The notes beneath the pieces were generated by a model. The model saw only the letters and a program-made list of their open reading frames with translations, was not told where the DNA came from and made no database searches. The translations under genes were made by a program, and so were the position numbers. Positions 21,363-30,622 of a DNA stretch of 64,000 nucleotides are shown here, in pieces; within the stretch, counting starts at the first letter, position 1; each line of letters opens with the position of its first letter. The DNA comes from Pseudomonas marvdashtae (GTDB taxonomy: Bacteria; Pseudomonadota; Gammaproteobacteria; Pseudomonadales; Pseudomonadaceae), in assembly GCF_014268655.2 (NCBI RefSeq), contig NZ_JABWQX020000001.1, positions 496,001-560,000 of the forward strand, written 5' to 3'.

Positions 21363-21953
21363 TCAGAATTTCAGGGCTGGCGCCTTGGCCGTGACCTCAA
21401 CGCCTTGCTGGCCGCTCGGGCTGATCAGCTGTACCTGGATTTTCTGGGTCGCGGGGAAGCTTTTGAACAGGGTCGCCAAGTCCAGGTTCTTCAACGCGCC
21501 AGGCGCTGCGCAGGTGAACTGGTAGTGCGCGTGGATCTCACTGTGTTCGCCGTGGTGCTCGTCGCCATCGGCGTCTTCGTCGTGGTCTTCGTGGTCCGGC
21601 TCGTCGCCGAACAACGGGCTTTCCAGCTCTTGCTGGGCCACGGTGCACTTGGCGGCGGCCGGCAGGTTGAACAGCGCCAGGGGTTTTTCCAGCTTCGCCC
21701 GCGCGGCGGCGACCTTGGCTTTGTCGGCATCGCTGGTGGCGGCGTGTTCAAAGCCCACCAGGTTCATCGCTGGGCTTTCCAGTTCCAATTCAAGGGTCTG
21801 GCCATCCAGCGCGGCGTTCAGCCGAGCGACGCCGTGTTCATGGGCGCTTAGGCTGCCGTGTTCATGGTCATGGTCGTGATCATGCTCGACAGCCGCATGA
21901 GCGACAGCCAGCGGCAGCAGGGCGAACGGCAAAGCGAGAAGCAGACGACGCAT
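21363..21953 (-). CDS. zrgA: ZrgA-family periplasmic zinc-binding protein (DUF2796)
   Basis: A 196-residue secreted protein with signal peptide RRLLLALPFALLPLAVAHA. Two metal-binding stretches stand out: the mature N-terminus EHDHDHDHEHGSLSAHEHG, and a second His/Asp/Glu-rich stretch at about residues 115-138 with a core of DHEDHDEDADGDEHHGEH. The DUF2796 core (ARLNAALDGQTLELELESPA, NLVGFEHAA) lies between. In Vibrio ZrgA helps zinc uptake with an ABC system, and here the next three minus-strand genes complete such a set. GGAG lies 8 bases before the ATG. Confidence 0.88.
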   Translation of the reverse strand: MRRLLLALPFALLPLAVAHAAVEHDHDHDHEHGSLSAHEHGVARLNAALDGQTLELELESPAMNLVGFEHAATSDADKAKVAAARAKLEKPLALFNLPAAAKCTVAQQELESPLFGDEPDHEDHDEDADGDEHHGEHSEIHAHYQFTCAAPGALKNLDLATLFKSFPATQKIQVQLISPSGQQGVEVTAKAPALKF

Positions 21954-21969
21954 GACGAGTCTCCGAAAG

Positions 21970-21987
21970 GTTATGTAATCTTATAAC
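21970..21987 (-). promoter_or_regulatory. Possible Zur-type operator/-10 region for zrgA
   Basis: On the zrgA strand GTTAT...ATAAC arms enclose an AT-rich centre (18 bases in total). TATAAG within it can serve as a -10 box, with GTCAAA 16 bases upstream as -35. Known Zur boxes share the GTTAT/ATAAC arms but are spaced closer (13 bases), so repression by Zur is only suggested. Confidence 0.35.
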
Positions 21988-22071
21988 GAAAGTGCGCAGA
22001 GTTTGACCGTCTGCTTGGCGTCGCGCAAGGCCCATGGGAGCATGCGCAGATGAAATCTTCAGGAGCACGGT

Positions 22072-22431
22072 ATGTTGCGGATACGCGGAACCGTCGGCGA
22101 ATGGCCGGTGGACTTGTCGATCGAAATGGATGAGGGCGACTGGGCGCAGCTCGGCGCGCAGTTGCAAGCGGTCAAATACGAAGGCGCGGCGGCACCGGCG
22201 GCCAATCCGACGGCCAGACCAGTGAACCCGGACGACGCCCAGTGGCAGATCGCCCGGGAATTGCTGCGCAAGGCGGGGCAATTGAGCGGCCCGGACCTGC
22301 TGGAGCAACTCGAAGGCCTGACCGGCAGCGCTTCGGCAGGCAAGCGCCTGTTGGTGCGCCTGCGCCATAGCGCCGAGGTCAAAGTGTTGAGCGGCGGGGA
22401 TACGCCGCTCTATAGCTGGGTCGGTCAGTAA
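22072..22431 (+). CDS. Hypothetical protein, 119 residues
   Basis: A small soluble protein that I do not recognise. An N-terminal beta-rich part (MLRIRGTVGEWPVDLSIEMD) is followed by an Ala/Pro linker and a helical C-terminal half with LLRKAGQLSGPDLLEQLEGL. AGGAG stands before the ATG and the codon use matches the neighbours, so it is likely real. The last 7 bases overlap the convergent thioredoxin gene. Confidence 0.75.
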   Translation: MLRIRGTVGEWPVDLSIEMDEGDWAQLGAQLQAVKYEGAAAPAANPTARPVNPDDAQWQIARELLRKAGQLSGPDLLEQLEGLTGSASAGKRLLVRLRHSAEVKVLSGGDTPLYSWVGQ

Positions 22432-23297
22432 AGCGCGGCGAACAGCTTGCGGCGATAGGTCGTTACCAGCGGGTGGTCATTGCCCAGCAGCTCGAACACC
22501 TGCAGCAAGGTCTTGTGAGGCAGGCCTTCGCTGTAGCTGCGATTGCGGACGAACAGCTTGAGCAGCGCATCGAGCGCCGGTTCGTACTGCTGGCGCGCCA
22601 GTTGTTGGATTGCCAGTTGATAGGTCGCTTCGTCGTCCTGCGGATCTTTCGCCAGGCGCGCCTTGAGGTCAGCGGCGTCCGGTAGATCCTTGGCCAGGCC
22701 GAGGAATTGGATCTGTGCCTTGGCGCCGGCCAGGGCCGCCTTGTGCTCATCGCTTTTCACAGCGTCCAGGACAGTCTGTGCCTCACCCAACTCGCCGCGC
22801 TCGGTCAGGCAGCGCGCGTAGAGGATCAGCGCCTTGGCGTTGGTATTGTCTTCGCCCAGCAGCACCTTCAGCACGGCTTCGGCATCGGCGAAACGGCCCT
22901 CGTCGAACAGTGCCTGAGCCTGTTCGAACGGGTCGGCGGCGGCCGGAGGCGGCATCTGCACATGCGGCTCGAGCAGCGCTCGCACCGCCGATTCCGGTTG
23001 GGCCCCGGCAAAACCGTCGACCGGTTGGCCGTCCTTGAACAGCACCACCGTCGGCAGGCTGCGAATGCCGAAGCGGGCGACGATGTCTTGCTCGGCGTCG
23101 CAATTGACCTTGGCCAGCAGCAATTCGCCCTGATAACTCTCGGCGATGCCTTGCAGCATTGGCATCAACGCCTTGCACGGTGCGCACCACTCGGCCCAGA
23201 AATCCACCAGCACCGGTTTGTGGAAGGAGTTGGCGATCACCGACTGGTCGAAATCGGCGGTAGTGGCGTCGAAAATGTAGGGCGTGTCCTGGGTCAT
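22425..23297 (-). CDS. CnoX/YbbN-type thioredoxin co-chaperone
   Basis: A 290-residue protein: thioredoxin domain (residues 1-110) with the redox site AEWCAPCKAL (CAPC), then tetratricopeptide-like repeats (about 120-290). This is the layout of CnoX (YbbN), which holds unfolding proteins for GroEL and DnaK under oxidative stress. Both active-site cysteines are present, unlike E. coli CnoX, so it may keep reductase activity. Single gene, convergent with the small hypothetical gene. Confidence 0.88.
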   Translation of the reverse strand: MTQDTPYIFDATTADFDQSVIANSFHKPVLVDFWAEWCAPCKALMPMLQGIAESYQGELLLAKVNCDAEQDIVARFGIRSLPTVVLFKDGQPVDGFAGAQPESAVRALLEPHVQMPPPAAADPFEQAQALFDEGRFADAEAVLKVLLGEDNTNAKALILYARCLTERGELGEAQTVLDAVKSDEHKAALAGAKAQIQFLGLAKDLPDAADLKARLAKDPQDDEATYQLAIQQLARQQYEPALDALLKLFVRNRSYSEGLPHKTLLQVFELLGNDHPLVTTYRRKLFAALY

Positions 23298-23382
23298 GGG
23301 AATCTCGTAGAACGCTTGAATAGCGCAACTATACGGCTTGGTGTGGGGTGGCTGAAAGGCCAGGTGCTCGCGGCGCCTGAGG

Positions 23383-24036
23383 TCAGCGACGGGCGTGATA
23401 CAGGCTCACATGCCGAAACTCCTCGGGCTCGGCCAGGTCCGGCAAGGTCATGGCTTCGAGCATTTCGATGCGCCGGTACAACGGATGCTGGAAATCCCGC
23501 ACCCGCGAGTCGGCCACCAGGGCCTCGCGGCCACGGCTGAGGAACTGGTCGAGTAACGGCAGGTTGGCGCGGTCATAGAGCACATCGGCAACCAGGATCA
23601 GGTCGAAGCGATCGGCTTCGGCGAAAAAATCCGTTGAATAATTCAGCGCTGCGCCGTTAAGCGAGGCATTCGCCCGTGACGCGGCAAGCGCCAGCGGATC
23701 CAGGTCGCAGGCCACCACCTCCAGCGCCCCGGCCTTGGCCGCCGCGATCCCCGCCACGCCGGAACCGGCGCCGAAATCCAGCACCCGCTTGCCCTTGACC
23801 CACTGCGGATGTTCGGCCAAGTAGCGGGCCATCGCCAGGCCGCTGGCCCAGCAGAAGCTCCAATAGGGCGGTTCGTGGAGGATGCGGCGGGTTTCTTCCG
23901 AGCTGAAGGCACGGGCCATGTTGTCCCCGTCGATCAGCCATAACGTCAGCTCAGTGCCGGGTAACGGGCAAGGCACCAGGCGTGCGTCGCCAAGCAATTC
24001 GCCCAAGGCGTGTTGCAGGTCGTGCGGTGCATTCAT
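23383..24036 (-). CDS. Class I SAM-dependent methyltransferase (ETFB/PrmA-like)
   Basis: A 217-residue Rossmann methyltransferase. Motif I is VLDFGAGSGVAGIAAAKAGA, followed by EVVACDLDPLAL and the catalytic-loop-like DLILVADVLYD, the pattern of protein lysine methyltransferases of the PrmA/ETFKMT group. The chosen ATG (MNAPHDLQ) overlaps the upstream lipoprotein stop by 4 bases. The target protein is unknown. Confidence 0.85.
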   Translation of the reverse strand: MNAPHDLQHALGELLGDARLVPCPLPGTELTLWLIDGDNMARAFSSEETRRILHEPPYWSFCWASGLAMARYLAEHPQWVKGKRVLDFGAGSGVAGIAAAKAGALEVVACDLDPLALAASRANASLNGAALNYSTDFFAEADRFDLILVADVLYDRANLPLLDQFLSRGREALVADSRVRDFQHPLYRRIEMLEAMTLPDLAEPEEFRHVSLYHARR

Positions 24037-24497
24037 GGTGCTTTGACAAATTGCAGCACGCCCAGCGCCTGGGTGGTCGGTTGGGTGATGCGTTGTTCCG
24101 GCAGATGCAAGATCAATTGGCCCGACTGGCTGGCGCGACCGCGCAGTTCCACGCGGGCACCAACCGGAAAGGCTTCGGGGTTGAAACGCAAGCGGAAAGG
24201 CAGTGCCTGGTTGGTGCCGATCAGACTGGAGCTGGCGAGCAATTGTTGCGGACGGTCCTTGTCGTCGATCACCAGCAGCGCCAGTTCGACTTCGGCCCCG
24301 GCCGGCACGCCTTGCAAGGTTCCACTCAGCTCGCGCTGATGGGCCGGCAGCGGCCCCAGTTCGGTGGCCTGCCGGGCTTTTTCCTGGGCCTGTTTCGGCG
24401 CCGGGGCCGGGGCGGGCGCGGCGGGTTTGGGGGCGTCGCTGCTGCACGCCATCAGCAGGCTGAAAAAACTGAGCAAAACGAGCGATCGTAGCGGCAT
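24033..24497 (-). CDS. YbaY-like lipoprotein
   Basis: A 154-residue lipoprotein. The signal [17 protein letters not shown] ends with the lipobox LMAC, Cys at about residue 18, then a Pro/Ala-rich linker, then a beta-rich domain ([20 protein letters not shown] and [16 protein letters not shown]) matching the YbaY/DUF4-strand-type lipoprotein fold. Ser after the lipid Cys predicts the outer membrane. Coupled to the methyltransferase gene by a 4-base overlap. Function unknown. Confidence 0.82.
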   Translation of the reverse strand: MPLRSLVLLSFFSLLMACSSDAPKPAAPAPAPAPKQAQEKARQATELGPLPAHQRELSGTLQGVPAGAEVELALLVIDDKDRPQQLLASSSLIGTNQALPFRLRFNPEAFPVGARVELRGRASQSGQLILHLPEQRITQPTTQALGVLQFVKAP

Positions 24498-24567
24498 GTG
24501 TGGCTCCAGCAAGGTGAATTCCATGGATCTGACGGTAAGCCCGTCTGTATACCGTAAACCCTATGGC

Positions 24568-24595
24568 TTGTCTTGCCAGTGGGATGCGCTACCAT
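24568..24595 (+). promoter_or_regulatory. Candidate nrdR promoter
   Basis: TTGTCT, 16 bases, TACCAT ahead of nrdR and directed away from the divergent lipoprotein gene. Only a rough sigma-70 match. Confidence 0.35.
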
Positions 24596-24624
24596 GGCCC
24601 TCCCTTTTTTTGTTGCCTGCCACC

Positions 24625-25089
24625 ATGCACTGTCCCTTCTGCGGTGCCAACGACACCAAGGTCATCGACTCGCGACTGGTCGCCGAAGGCGAACAAGTCC
24701 GCCGCCGCCGCGAATGCCTGGCCTGCGGCGAGCGTTTCACGACGTTCGAGACCGCTGAACTGGTGTTGCCGCGCCTGATCAAGACCGACGGCAGCCGCCA
24801 GCCGTTCGACGAAGAAAAACTGCGCGCCGGCATGCAGCGCGCCCTGGAAAAACGCCCGGTGAGCGTCGAGCGCCTGGAAGCGGCGCTGGTGCACATCAAG
24901 CACAAGCTGCGCGCCACCGGCGAACGCGAGGTCAAGTCCCTGGTAGTCGGCGAGTTGGTGATGGCCGAGCTGCAGAAGCTCGATGAAGTCGCCTACATTC
25001 GCTTTGCCTCGGTGTACCGGCGCTTCCAGGATCTCAACGAATTCCGCGAAGAAATCGACCGCCTGGCCCGCGAACCGGTGAAACAATGA
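24625..25089 (+). CDS. nrdR: Transcriptional repressor NrdR
   Basis: A 154-residue repressor of ribonucleotide reductase genes. It has the zinc ribbon [16 protein letters not shown] ... [12 protein letters not shown] with four cysteines, then an ATP-cone domain (about residues 48-140) that senses dATP/ATP. The ATG at 24625 gives the invariant MHCPFC start although the frame is open upstream. Overlaps ribD by 4 bases, the usual proteobacterial order. Confidence 0.97.
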   Translation: MHCPFCGANDTKVIDSRLVAEGEQVRRRRECLACGERFTTFETAELVLPRLIKTDGSRQPFDEEKLRAGMQRALEKRPVSVERLEAALVHIKHKLRATGEREVKSLVVGELVMAELQKLDEVAYIRFASVYRRFQDLNEFREEIDRLAREPVKQ

Positions 25090-26219
25090 CCGGCCCCGCG
25101 CAGCAAGCCATCCTCGACGCCCACTACATGGCCCGTGCCCTGGAACTGGCGCGGCGTGGGCATTACACCACCCACCCCAACCCCCGGGTCGGCTGCGTGA
25201 TCGTGCGGGACGGGCAGATTGTCGGCGAAGGCTGGCACATCCGTGCCGGCGAACCCCATGCCGAAGTCCATGCCCTGCGCGCCGCCGGTGCTAACGCCCG
25301 GGGCGCCACCGCCTACGTGACCCTTGAGCCCTGCAGCCACCACGGGCGCACGCCACCCTGCGCCGATGCGTTGGTCAACGCCGGCGTGAAGCGGGTAGTC
25401 GCGGCGATGCAGGACCCCAATCCGGAGGTCGCCGGACGTGGTTTGCAACGGCTGGCCCAGGCCGGTATCGCCACCGAAAGCGGTGTGCTGGAGGGCGAGG
25501 CACGCAAGCTCAACGAAGGCTTCCTCAAGCGCATGGAGCTGGGCCTGCCGTTCGTGCGGGTCAAGCTCGCCATGAGCCTCGATGGCCGCACCGCCATGGA
25601 AAGCGGCGAAAGCCAGTGGATCACCGGTCCGGCTGCACGTTCGGCGGTGCAACGCCTGCGAGCCCAGGCCAGTGTGGTGCTGACGGGCGCCGATACGGTG
25701 TTGGCGGACAACGCCCGGCTGACCGTGCGCGCCGACGAACTCGGGTTGGACGCCGAACAAACCGCGCTGGTCATGAGCCGTCCGCCGCTGCGGGTGCTGG
25801 TCGACGGCCGCCTGCGGGTGCCGCTCGATGCCGCGTTCTTCAAGGCCGGCCCGGCGCTCGTCGCTACCTGCATGGCGGTGGAAGAACAATACGCCAACGG
25901 TCCCGAGTGCATGATCGTCGCGGGTGATGACGGCCAGGTCGATTTGCGGCGCCTGCTGGTTGAGCTGGCGAACCGTGGCGTCAACGAAGTGCTGGTGGAG
26001 GCCGGTCCGCGCCTGGCGGGGGCATTCGCCCGACAAGGGTTGGTGGACGAATTCCAGATTTTTGTCGCCGGCAAGTTCCTCGGTTCTACGGCGCGGCCAT
26101 TGCTTGATTGGCCGCTGGCGCAGATGAAAGACGCGCCGCAGCTGAAAATCACCGACATTCGCGCTGTGGGCGATGACTGGCGAGTCATCGCCGTCCCCGT
26201 TCCGCTGGCCAGCGTATAA
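25086..26219 (+). CDS. ribD: Bifunctional riboflavin deaminase/reductase RibD
   Basis: A 377-residue enzyme for steps two and three of riboflavin synthesis. The N-terminal zinc deaminase shows HAEVHAL and the [11 protein letters not shown] site; the C-terminal reductase (from about residue 150) shows [20 protein letters not shown] and [13 protein letters not shown]. Starts on the ATGA of nrdR. Confidence 0.97.
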   Translation: MTGPAQQAILDAHYMARALELARRGHYTTHPNPRVGCVIVRDGQIVGEGWHIRAGEPHAEVHALRAAGANARGATAYVTLEPCSHHGRTPPCADALVNAGVKRVVAAMQDPNPEVAGRGLQRLAQAGIATESGVLEGEARKLNEGFLKRMELGLPFVRVKLAMSLDGRTAMESGESQWITGPAARSAVQRLRAQASVVLTGADTVLADNARLTVRADELGLDAEQTALVMSRPPLRVLVDGRLRVPLDAAFFKAGPALVATCMAVEEQYANGPECMIVAGDDGQVDLRRLLVELANRGVNEVLVEAGPRLAGAFARQGLVDEFQIFVAGKFLGSTARPLLDWPLAQMKDAPQLKITDIRAVGDDWRVIAVPVPLASV

Positions 26220-26265
26220 TTCCCGGCTTTCGCCCAAGCGACGGCCTGTTCTCGAGGAGGACTCC

Positions 26266-26940
26266 ATGTTTACCGGCATCATCGAATCCATCGGCAGCAT
26301 CCGCGCACTCACCCCCAAGGGCGGCGATGTGCGGGTCCATGTCGAAACCGGCAAGCTCGACCTGAGCGACGTCAAGTTGGGCGACAGCATCGCCGTGAAC
26401 GGCGTCTGCCTGACGGCCGTTGAGCTGCCGGGCGATGGCTTCCTGGCGGATGTCAGCCGCGAAACCCTCGACTGCACGGCGATGAACGATCTCAAGAGCG
26501 GCAGTCCGGTCAACCTGGAAAAAGCCCTTACGCCGACCACCCGCCTGGGCGGGCACCTGGTCAGCGGCCATGTCGACGGCGTCGGTGAAGTGGTCTCGCG
26601 CACCGATAACGCCCGTGCCGTGGAGTTTCGTATCCGCGCCCCGAAAGAACTTGCCAAGTACATCGCCCACAAAGGCTCGATCACCGTCGACGGCACCAGC
26701 CTGACGGTCAATGCGGTGGATGGCGCCGAATTCCTGCTGACGATCATTCCGCATACCCTGAGCGAAACCATCATGGCTTCGTATCGGCCTGGGCGCCGGG
26801 TGAACCTGGAAGTCGACTTGCTGGCCCGTTACCTGGAGCGCCTGTTGTTGGGCGATAAGGCCGCGGAGTCCGGCGCCTCGCAAAAGGGCGGCAACATCAC
26901 TGAAAGCTTTCTGGCCGCCAACGGCTACCTCAAATCCTGA
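26266..26940 (+). CDS. ribE: Riboflavin synthase, alpha subunit
   Basis: A 224-residue enzyme (also called RibC) that dismutates two lumazines to riboflavin. Two lumazine-binding repeats are visible, starting MFTGIIESIGSIRAL and GGHLVSGHVDGVGEV. GAGGAGG lies just before the ATG. The next gene follows after 16 bases. Confidence 0.97.
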   Translation: MFTGIIESIGSIRALTPKGGDVRVHVETGKLDLSDVKLGDSIAVNGVCLTAVELPGDGFLADVSRETLDCTAMNDLKSGSPVNLEKALTPTTRLGGHLVSGHVDGVGEVVSRTDNARAVEFRIRAPKELAKYIAHKGSITVDGTSLTVNAVDGAEFLLTIIPHTLSETIMASYRPGRRVNLEVDLLARYLERLLLGDKAAESGASQKGGNITESFLAANGYLKS

Positions 26941-26956
26941 CCCAAGGGGGTGCCGC

Positions 26957-28048
26957 GTGGCGCTCAATAGCATCGAAGAACTGGTTGAAGACATCCGCCA
27001 AGGCAAGATGGTCATCCTCATGGATGACGAAGACCGCGAGAACGAAGGCGACCTGATCATGGCCGCCGAATGCTGCAAGGCCGAACACATCAACTTCATG
27101 GCCAAGCACGCCCGTGGGCTGATCTGCATGCCGATGACCCGCGAACGCTGCGAACTGCTGAAGCTGCCGCTGATGGCGCCGCGCAACGGCTCCGGGTTCG
27201 GTACCAAGTTCACCGTGTCGATCGAGGCCGCCGAAGGCGTCACCACCGGTATCTCCGCCGCTGACCGGGCGCGAACCGTACAGGCTGCCGCTGCTGCCGC
27301 CGCCAAGGCTGAAGACATTGTCAGTCCCGGCCACATCTTCCCGCTGATGGCCCAGGCCGGCGGCACCCTGGCCCGCGCCGGCCACACCGAAGCGGCGTGC
27401 GACCTGGCGCGCATGGCCGGTTTCGAGCCCGCCGGTGTGATCTGCGAAGTGATGAACGACGACGGCACCATGTCCCGCCGTGCGGAACTGGAAACCTTCG
27501 CCGCTGAGCACAACATCAAAATTGGCACCATCGCCGACCTGATCCACTACCGGATGATCCACGAACGTACCGTTCAGCGGATTGCCGAGCAGCCACTGGA
27601 CAGCGAGCTGGGCCAGTTCAACCTGGTGACCTACCGCGATTCGGTGGAAGGCGACGTGCACATGGCGCTGACCCTGGGCACCGTATGCGCCGAAGAGCCG
27701 ACCCTGGTTCGCGTGCACAACATGGACCCGCTGCGCGATTTGCTGATGGTCAAGCAGCCGGGCCGCTGGAGCCTGCGCGCCGCCATGGCCGCCGTGGCCG
27801 AGGCCGGCAGCGGCGTGGTGCTGTTGCTCGGGCATCCGCTCGACGGCGACGTGCTGCTGGCGCATATCCGCGAAACCACCGAGCAGCAACCGGTGAAAAA
27901 GCCGACCACCTACAGCATCGTCGGTGCCGGTTCGCAGATCCTGCGGGACTTGGGCGTACGCAAAATGCGTCTGATGAGCGCACCGATGAAATTTAATGCG
28001 ATATCCGGTTTCGATCTGGAAGTTGTAGAATACGTGCCCTCCGAATAA
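26957..28048 (+). CDS. ribBA: RibBA-type protein: DHBP synthase with degenerate GTP cyclohydrolase II half
   Basis: A 363-residue protein starting at GTG. Residues 1-205 form 3,4-dihydroxy-2-butanone-4-phosphate synthase, with the acidic metal loop DDEDRENEGDLIMAAE, and HARGLICMPM and GHTEAACDLARMAG. The C-terminal half keeps the cyclohydrolase fold (RETTEQQ, YSIVGAGSQILRDLGVRKMRLMS) but lacks the zinc cysteine cluster seen in the true RibA at 31491 ([20 protein letters not shown]). It should therefore supply only the DHBP branch, with RibA doing the GTP step. Same operon as ribE and ribH. Confidence 0.93.
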   Translation: MALNSIEELVEDIRQGKMVILMDDEDRENEGDLIMAAECCKAEHINFMAKHARGLICMPMTRERCELLKLPLMAPRNGSGFGTKFTVSIEAAEGVTTGISAADRARTVQAAAAAAAKAEDIVSPGHIFPLMAQAGGTLARAGHTEAACDLARMAGFEPAGVICEVMNDDGTMSRRAELETFAAEHNIKIGTIADLIHYRMIHERTVQRIAEQPLDSELGQFNLVTYRDSVEGDVHMALTLGTVCAEEPTLVRVHNMDPLRDLLMVKQPGRWSLRAAMAAVAEAGSGVVLLLGHPLDGDVLLAHIRETTEQQPVKKPTTYSIVGAGSQILRDLGVRKMRLMSAPMKFNAISGFDLEVVEYVPSE

Positions 28049-28098
28049 TGGCCTGCGGATTCCGGCATCGACGGGATTTGCGGCGCTGTATTCGAGAC

Positions 28099-28133
28099 TA
28101 ATATCACTGAGGAGTGCGTATAGAACGCGCTCC
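28099..28133 (+). promoter_or_regulatory. ribH leader: hairpin and possible -10
   Basis: In the 107-base gap before ribH, GGAGTGCG pairs with CGCGCTCC (one G-T pair) around a 7-base loop at 28111-28133; TAATAT at 28099 could be a -10 box with TTGCGG 15 bases upstream. No FMN riboswitch core was seen. Confidence 0.3.
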
Positions 28134-28155
28134 GGCTCTTTAAGAGATCTGACGA

Positions 28156-28632
28156 ATGACCCTGAAGACCATCGAAGGTACCTTCATCGCCCCCAAAGGC
28201 CGCTACGCTTTGGTAGTAGGCCGTTTCAACAGCTTTGTGGTTGAGAGCCTGGTCGACGGTGCGGTCGATGCCCTGGTTCGCCACGGCGTGAGCGAAGGCG
28301 ACATCACCATCATCCGCGCGCCTGGCGCCTTCGAAATCCCGCTGGTTGCGCAGAAAGTCGCTCAAAAGGGCGAATATGCGGCGATCATCGCCTTGGGCGC
28401 GGTCATTCGCGGCGGTACTCCGCATTTCGAATACGTGGCCGGCGAATGCACCAAGGGCCTCGCCCAGGTGTCCATGGAATTTGGCGTACCGGTCGCCTTC
28501 GGCGTGCTGACCGTTGATTCCATCGAGCAAGCCATCGAACGTTCCGGCACCAAGGCCGGTAACAAAGGTGCCGAAGCTGCCCTGTCCGCCCTGGAAATGG
28601 TCAGCCTGCTGGCGCAGTTGGAGGCCAAGTGA
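28156..28632 (+). CDS. ribH: 6,7-dimethyl-8-ribityllumazine synthase
   Basis: A 158-residue capsid-forming enzyme that condenses the DHBP and pyrimidine branches. Typical sequences are [44 protein letters not shown] with the catalytic His region, and [11 protein letters not shown]. Overlaps nusB by 4 bases. Confidence 0.97.
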   Translation: MTLKTIEGTFIAPKGRYALVVGRFNSFVVESLVDGAVDALVRHGVSEGDITIIRAPGAFEIPLVAQKVAQKGEYAAIIALGAVIRGGTPHFEYVAGECTKGLAQVSMEFGVPVAFGVLTVDSIEQAIERSGTKAGNKGAEAALSALEMVSLLAQLEAK

Positions 28633-29129
28633 TTAGCGACGAAAGCGATCGTTTCAATCCGCGCGATCCGAAGCCGGCCGATGCCGGCAAACCTTCGAAG
28701 AGCGTCAAGCGCCGCGAAGCCCGTCAGCTCGCGACCCAGGCCCTGTACCAATGGCACATGGCCAAGCAGTCGCTGAACGAGATCGAAGCGCAGTTTCGCG
28801 TCGATAACGATTTCAGTGATGTCGATAGTGCGTACTTCCGCGAGATCCTCCATGGCGTCCCGGCGCACAAGAGCGAAATCGATATCGCCCTGGCACCTTG
28901 CCTGGACCTGACCATCGATGAGCTGGACCCGGTTGAACTGGCCGTGTTGCGCCTGTCCACCTGGGAACTGATGCAGCGCGTCGACGTACCGTATCGCGTG
29001 GTAATCAACGAAGGGATCGAACTGGCGAAAGTCTTCGGTTCCACCGATGGCCACAAGTTCGTCAACGGCGTCCTCGACAAGCTTGCCCCGCGCCTGCGTG
29101 AAGCTGAAGTGAAGGCGTTCAAGCGCTGA
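28629..29129 (+). CDS. nusB: Transcription antitermination factor NusB
   Basis: A 166-residue all-helical protein that with NusE binds boxA RNA in rRNA antitermination. The core begins [17 protein letters not shown] and ends [20 protein letters not shown] ... [14 protein letters not shown] start on the ribH stop. The first 25 residues are a charged extension. Confidence 0.96.
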   Translation: MISDESDRFNPRDPKPADAGKPSKSVKRREARQLATQALYQWHMAKQSLNEIEAQFRVDNDFSDVDSAYFREILHGVPAHKSEIDIALAPCLDLTIDELDPVELAVLRLSTWELMQRVDVPYRVVINEGIELAKVFGSTDGHKFVNGVLDKLAPRLREAEVKAFKR

Positions 29130-29145
29130 TTGCGCTTGAAATCCC

Positions 29146-30111
29146 ATGGGGGAGTTTGAGCTGATCCGTCATTACTTCGCCGCCGCGCCCTGTGCGCAAG
29201 GCGGCGAAGCAGTAGCGCTCGGAATCGGCGACGATTGCGCCTTGCTGGCCGTTCCTCCCGGGGAACAGCTGGCGGTTTCCACCGACACGCTCGTGGCCGG
29301 TGTGCATTTTCCAGACCCTTGCGACCCGTTCCTGCTCGGCCAGCGCTCGCTGGCCGTGGCGGTGAGCGACCTGGCCGCGATGGGCGCCAACCCGCTTGCC
29401 TTTACCCTTGCCCTGACCTTGCCAACGGTGGCCGCCGATTGGCTGCAGGCCTATGCTCGCGGTTTGAGCCAGATGGCCCAGGCCTGCGGCGTGGCATTGG
29501 TCGGCGGCGATACCACGCGGGGGCCGCTGAGCCTGACCCTGACCGTTTTCGGCCGCGTGCCGTCCGGTCAGGCCTTGACCCGCAACGGCGCGCAGCCCGG
29601 CGATCTGCTCTGCGTCGGCGGGGAGTTGGGCAATGCCGCTGGCGCGTTGCCGCTGGTTCTTGGCGAGCGTAGCGCCGAGCCTGACGTCGCCGAGCCGCTG
29701 CTGGCGCATTACTGGTCACCGCGACCGCAGATCGACTTGGGCCTTGCGCTGCGAGGCAAGGCCAGCGCGGCGATGGATATTTCCGATGGCCTGTTGGCCG
29801 ACTGTGGGCATATCTCATTGGCGTCCGGCGTGGCACTGACGGTTGAACGGGACCGGTTGCCGCTGTCCATGCCACTGGTGACGCTGCTTGGCCAATCGGG
29901 CGCGGAACACGCCGCCCTGAGCGGTGGCGACGATTACGTGCTGCTGTTCACATTGCCGCCGGTCCGATTGTCGAGGCTTCTGGTCGAAGGCTGGCCGATC
30001 CATGTGGTCGGCAGTGTCACGGCGGGGCAGGGCGTCACGCTGGTCGACAGCCTCGGACGTGACATTACCCCACAGATCCGGGGCTACCAACATTTTCGGG
30101 AGACACCGTGA
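29146..30111 (+). CDS. thiL: Thiamine-monophosphate kinase
   Basis: A 321-residue kinase that makes thiamine diphosphate. GEFELIRHYFA, GIGDDCALLAVPPGEQLAVSTDTLVAGVHF with metal-binding aspartates, and GGDTTRGPLSLT identify it; SAAMDISDGLLADCGHI is the second metal region. Located between nusB and pgpA as in other pseudomonads. Confidence 0.96.
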   Translation: MGEFELIRHYFAAAPCAQGGEAVALGIGDDCALLAVPPGEQLAVSTDTLVAGVHFPDPCDPFLLGQRSLAVAVSDLAAMGANPLAFTLALTLPTVAADWLQAYARGLSQMAQACGVALVGGDTTRGPLSLTLTVFGRVPSGQALTRNGAQPGDLLCVGGELGNAAGALPLVLGERSAEPDVAEPLLAHYWSPRPQIDLGLALRGKASAAMDISDGLLADCGHISLASGVALTVERDRLPLSMPLVTLLGQSGAEHAALSGGDDYVLLFTLPPVRLSRLLVEGWPIHVVGSVTAGQGVTLVDSLGRDITPQIRGYQHFRETP

Positions 30112-30611
30112 CAGATCATCCCAATCAGGTTCCGGCAGAATTTGTTCCGCCTTCGGTCTGGCGTAATCCCTGGCATTTCCTGGCGTTCGGCTTCGGTTCG
30201 GGTACCTTGCCCAAAGCGCCAGGCACCTGGGGCTCGCTGGTTGCGCTACCCTTCATACCGTTGTGGCAGATGTTGCCCGATTGGGGCTACTGGCTGATGC
30301 TCGGCATCACCATGCTGTTCGGCTTCTGGCTGTGCGGCAAAGTGGCGGATGACCTGCGAGTGCACGACCATGAAGGCATCGTCTGGGACGAGATGGTCGG
30401 CATGTGGATTACCCTGTGGCTGGTGCCGGAAGGCTGGTACTGGTTGTTGACGGGTTTCCTGGTATTCCGCTTCTTCGATATCCTCAAGCCGTGGCCGATC
30501 CGCTGGATCGATCGGCAGGTACACGGCGGTGTCGGCATCATGCTCGACGACGTACTGGCCGGCGTCTTCGCCTGGTTGGCAATGCAAGGGTTGGTGTGGT
30601 GTTTCACCTGA
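30108..30611 (+). CDS. pgpA: Phosphatidylglycerophosphatase A
   Basis: A 167-residue inner-membrane phosphatase that makes phosphatidylglycerol. It has the family sequences FGSGTLPKAPGTWGSLVALP, HDHEGIVWDEMVGMWITL with acidic catalytic residues, and FRFFDILKPWPI. GTG start overlapping the thiL stop by 4 bases. Confidence 0.95.
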   Translation: MTDHPNQVPAEFVPPSVWRNPWHFLAFGFGSGTLPKAPGTWGSLVALPFIPLWQMLPDWGYWLMLGITMLFGFWLCGKVADDLRVHDHEGIVWDEMVGMWITLWLVPEGWYWLLTGFLVFRFFDILKPWPIRWIDRQVHGGVGIMLDDVLAGVFAWLAMQGLVWCFT

Positions 30612-30622
30612 GGGATCGAGGC

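Noticed and set aside
28049..28155. FMN riboswitch before ribH
   Set aside because: The gap is short and lacks the conserved FMN aptamer core; only a simple hairpin is present.
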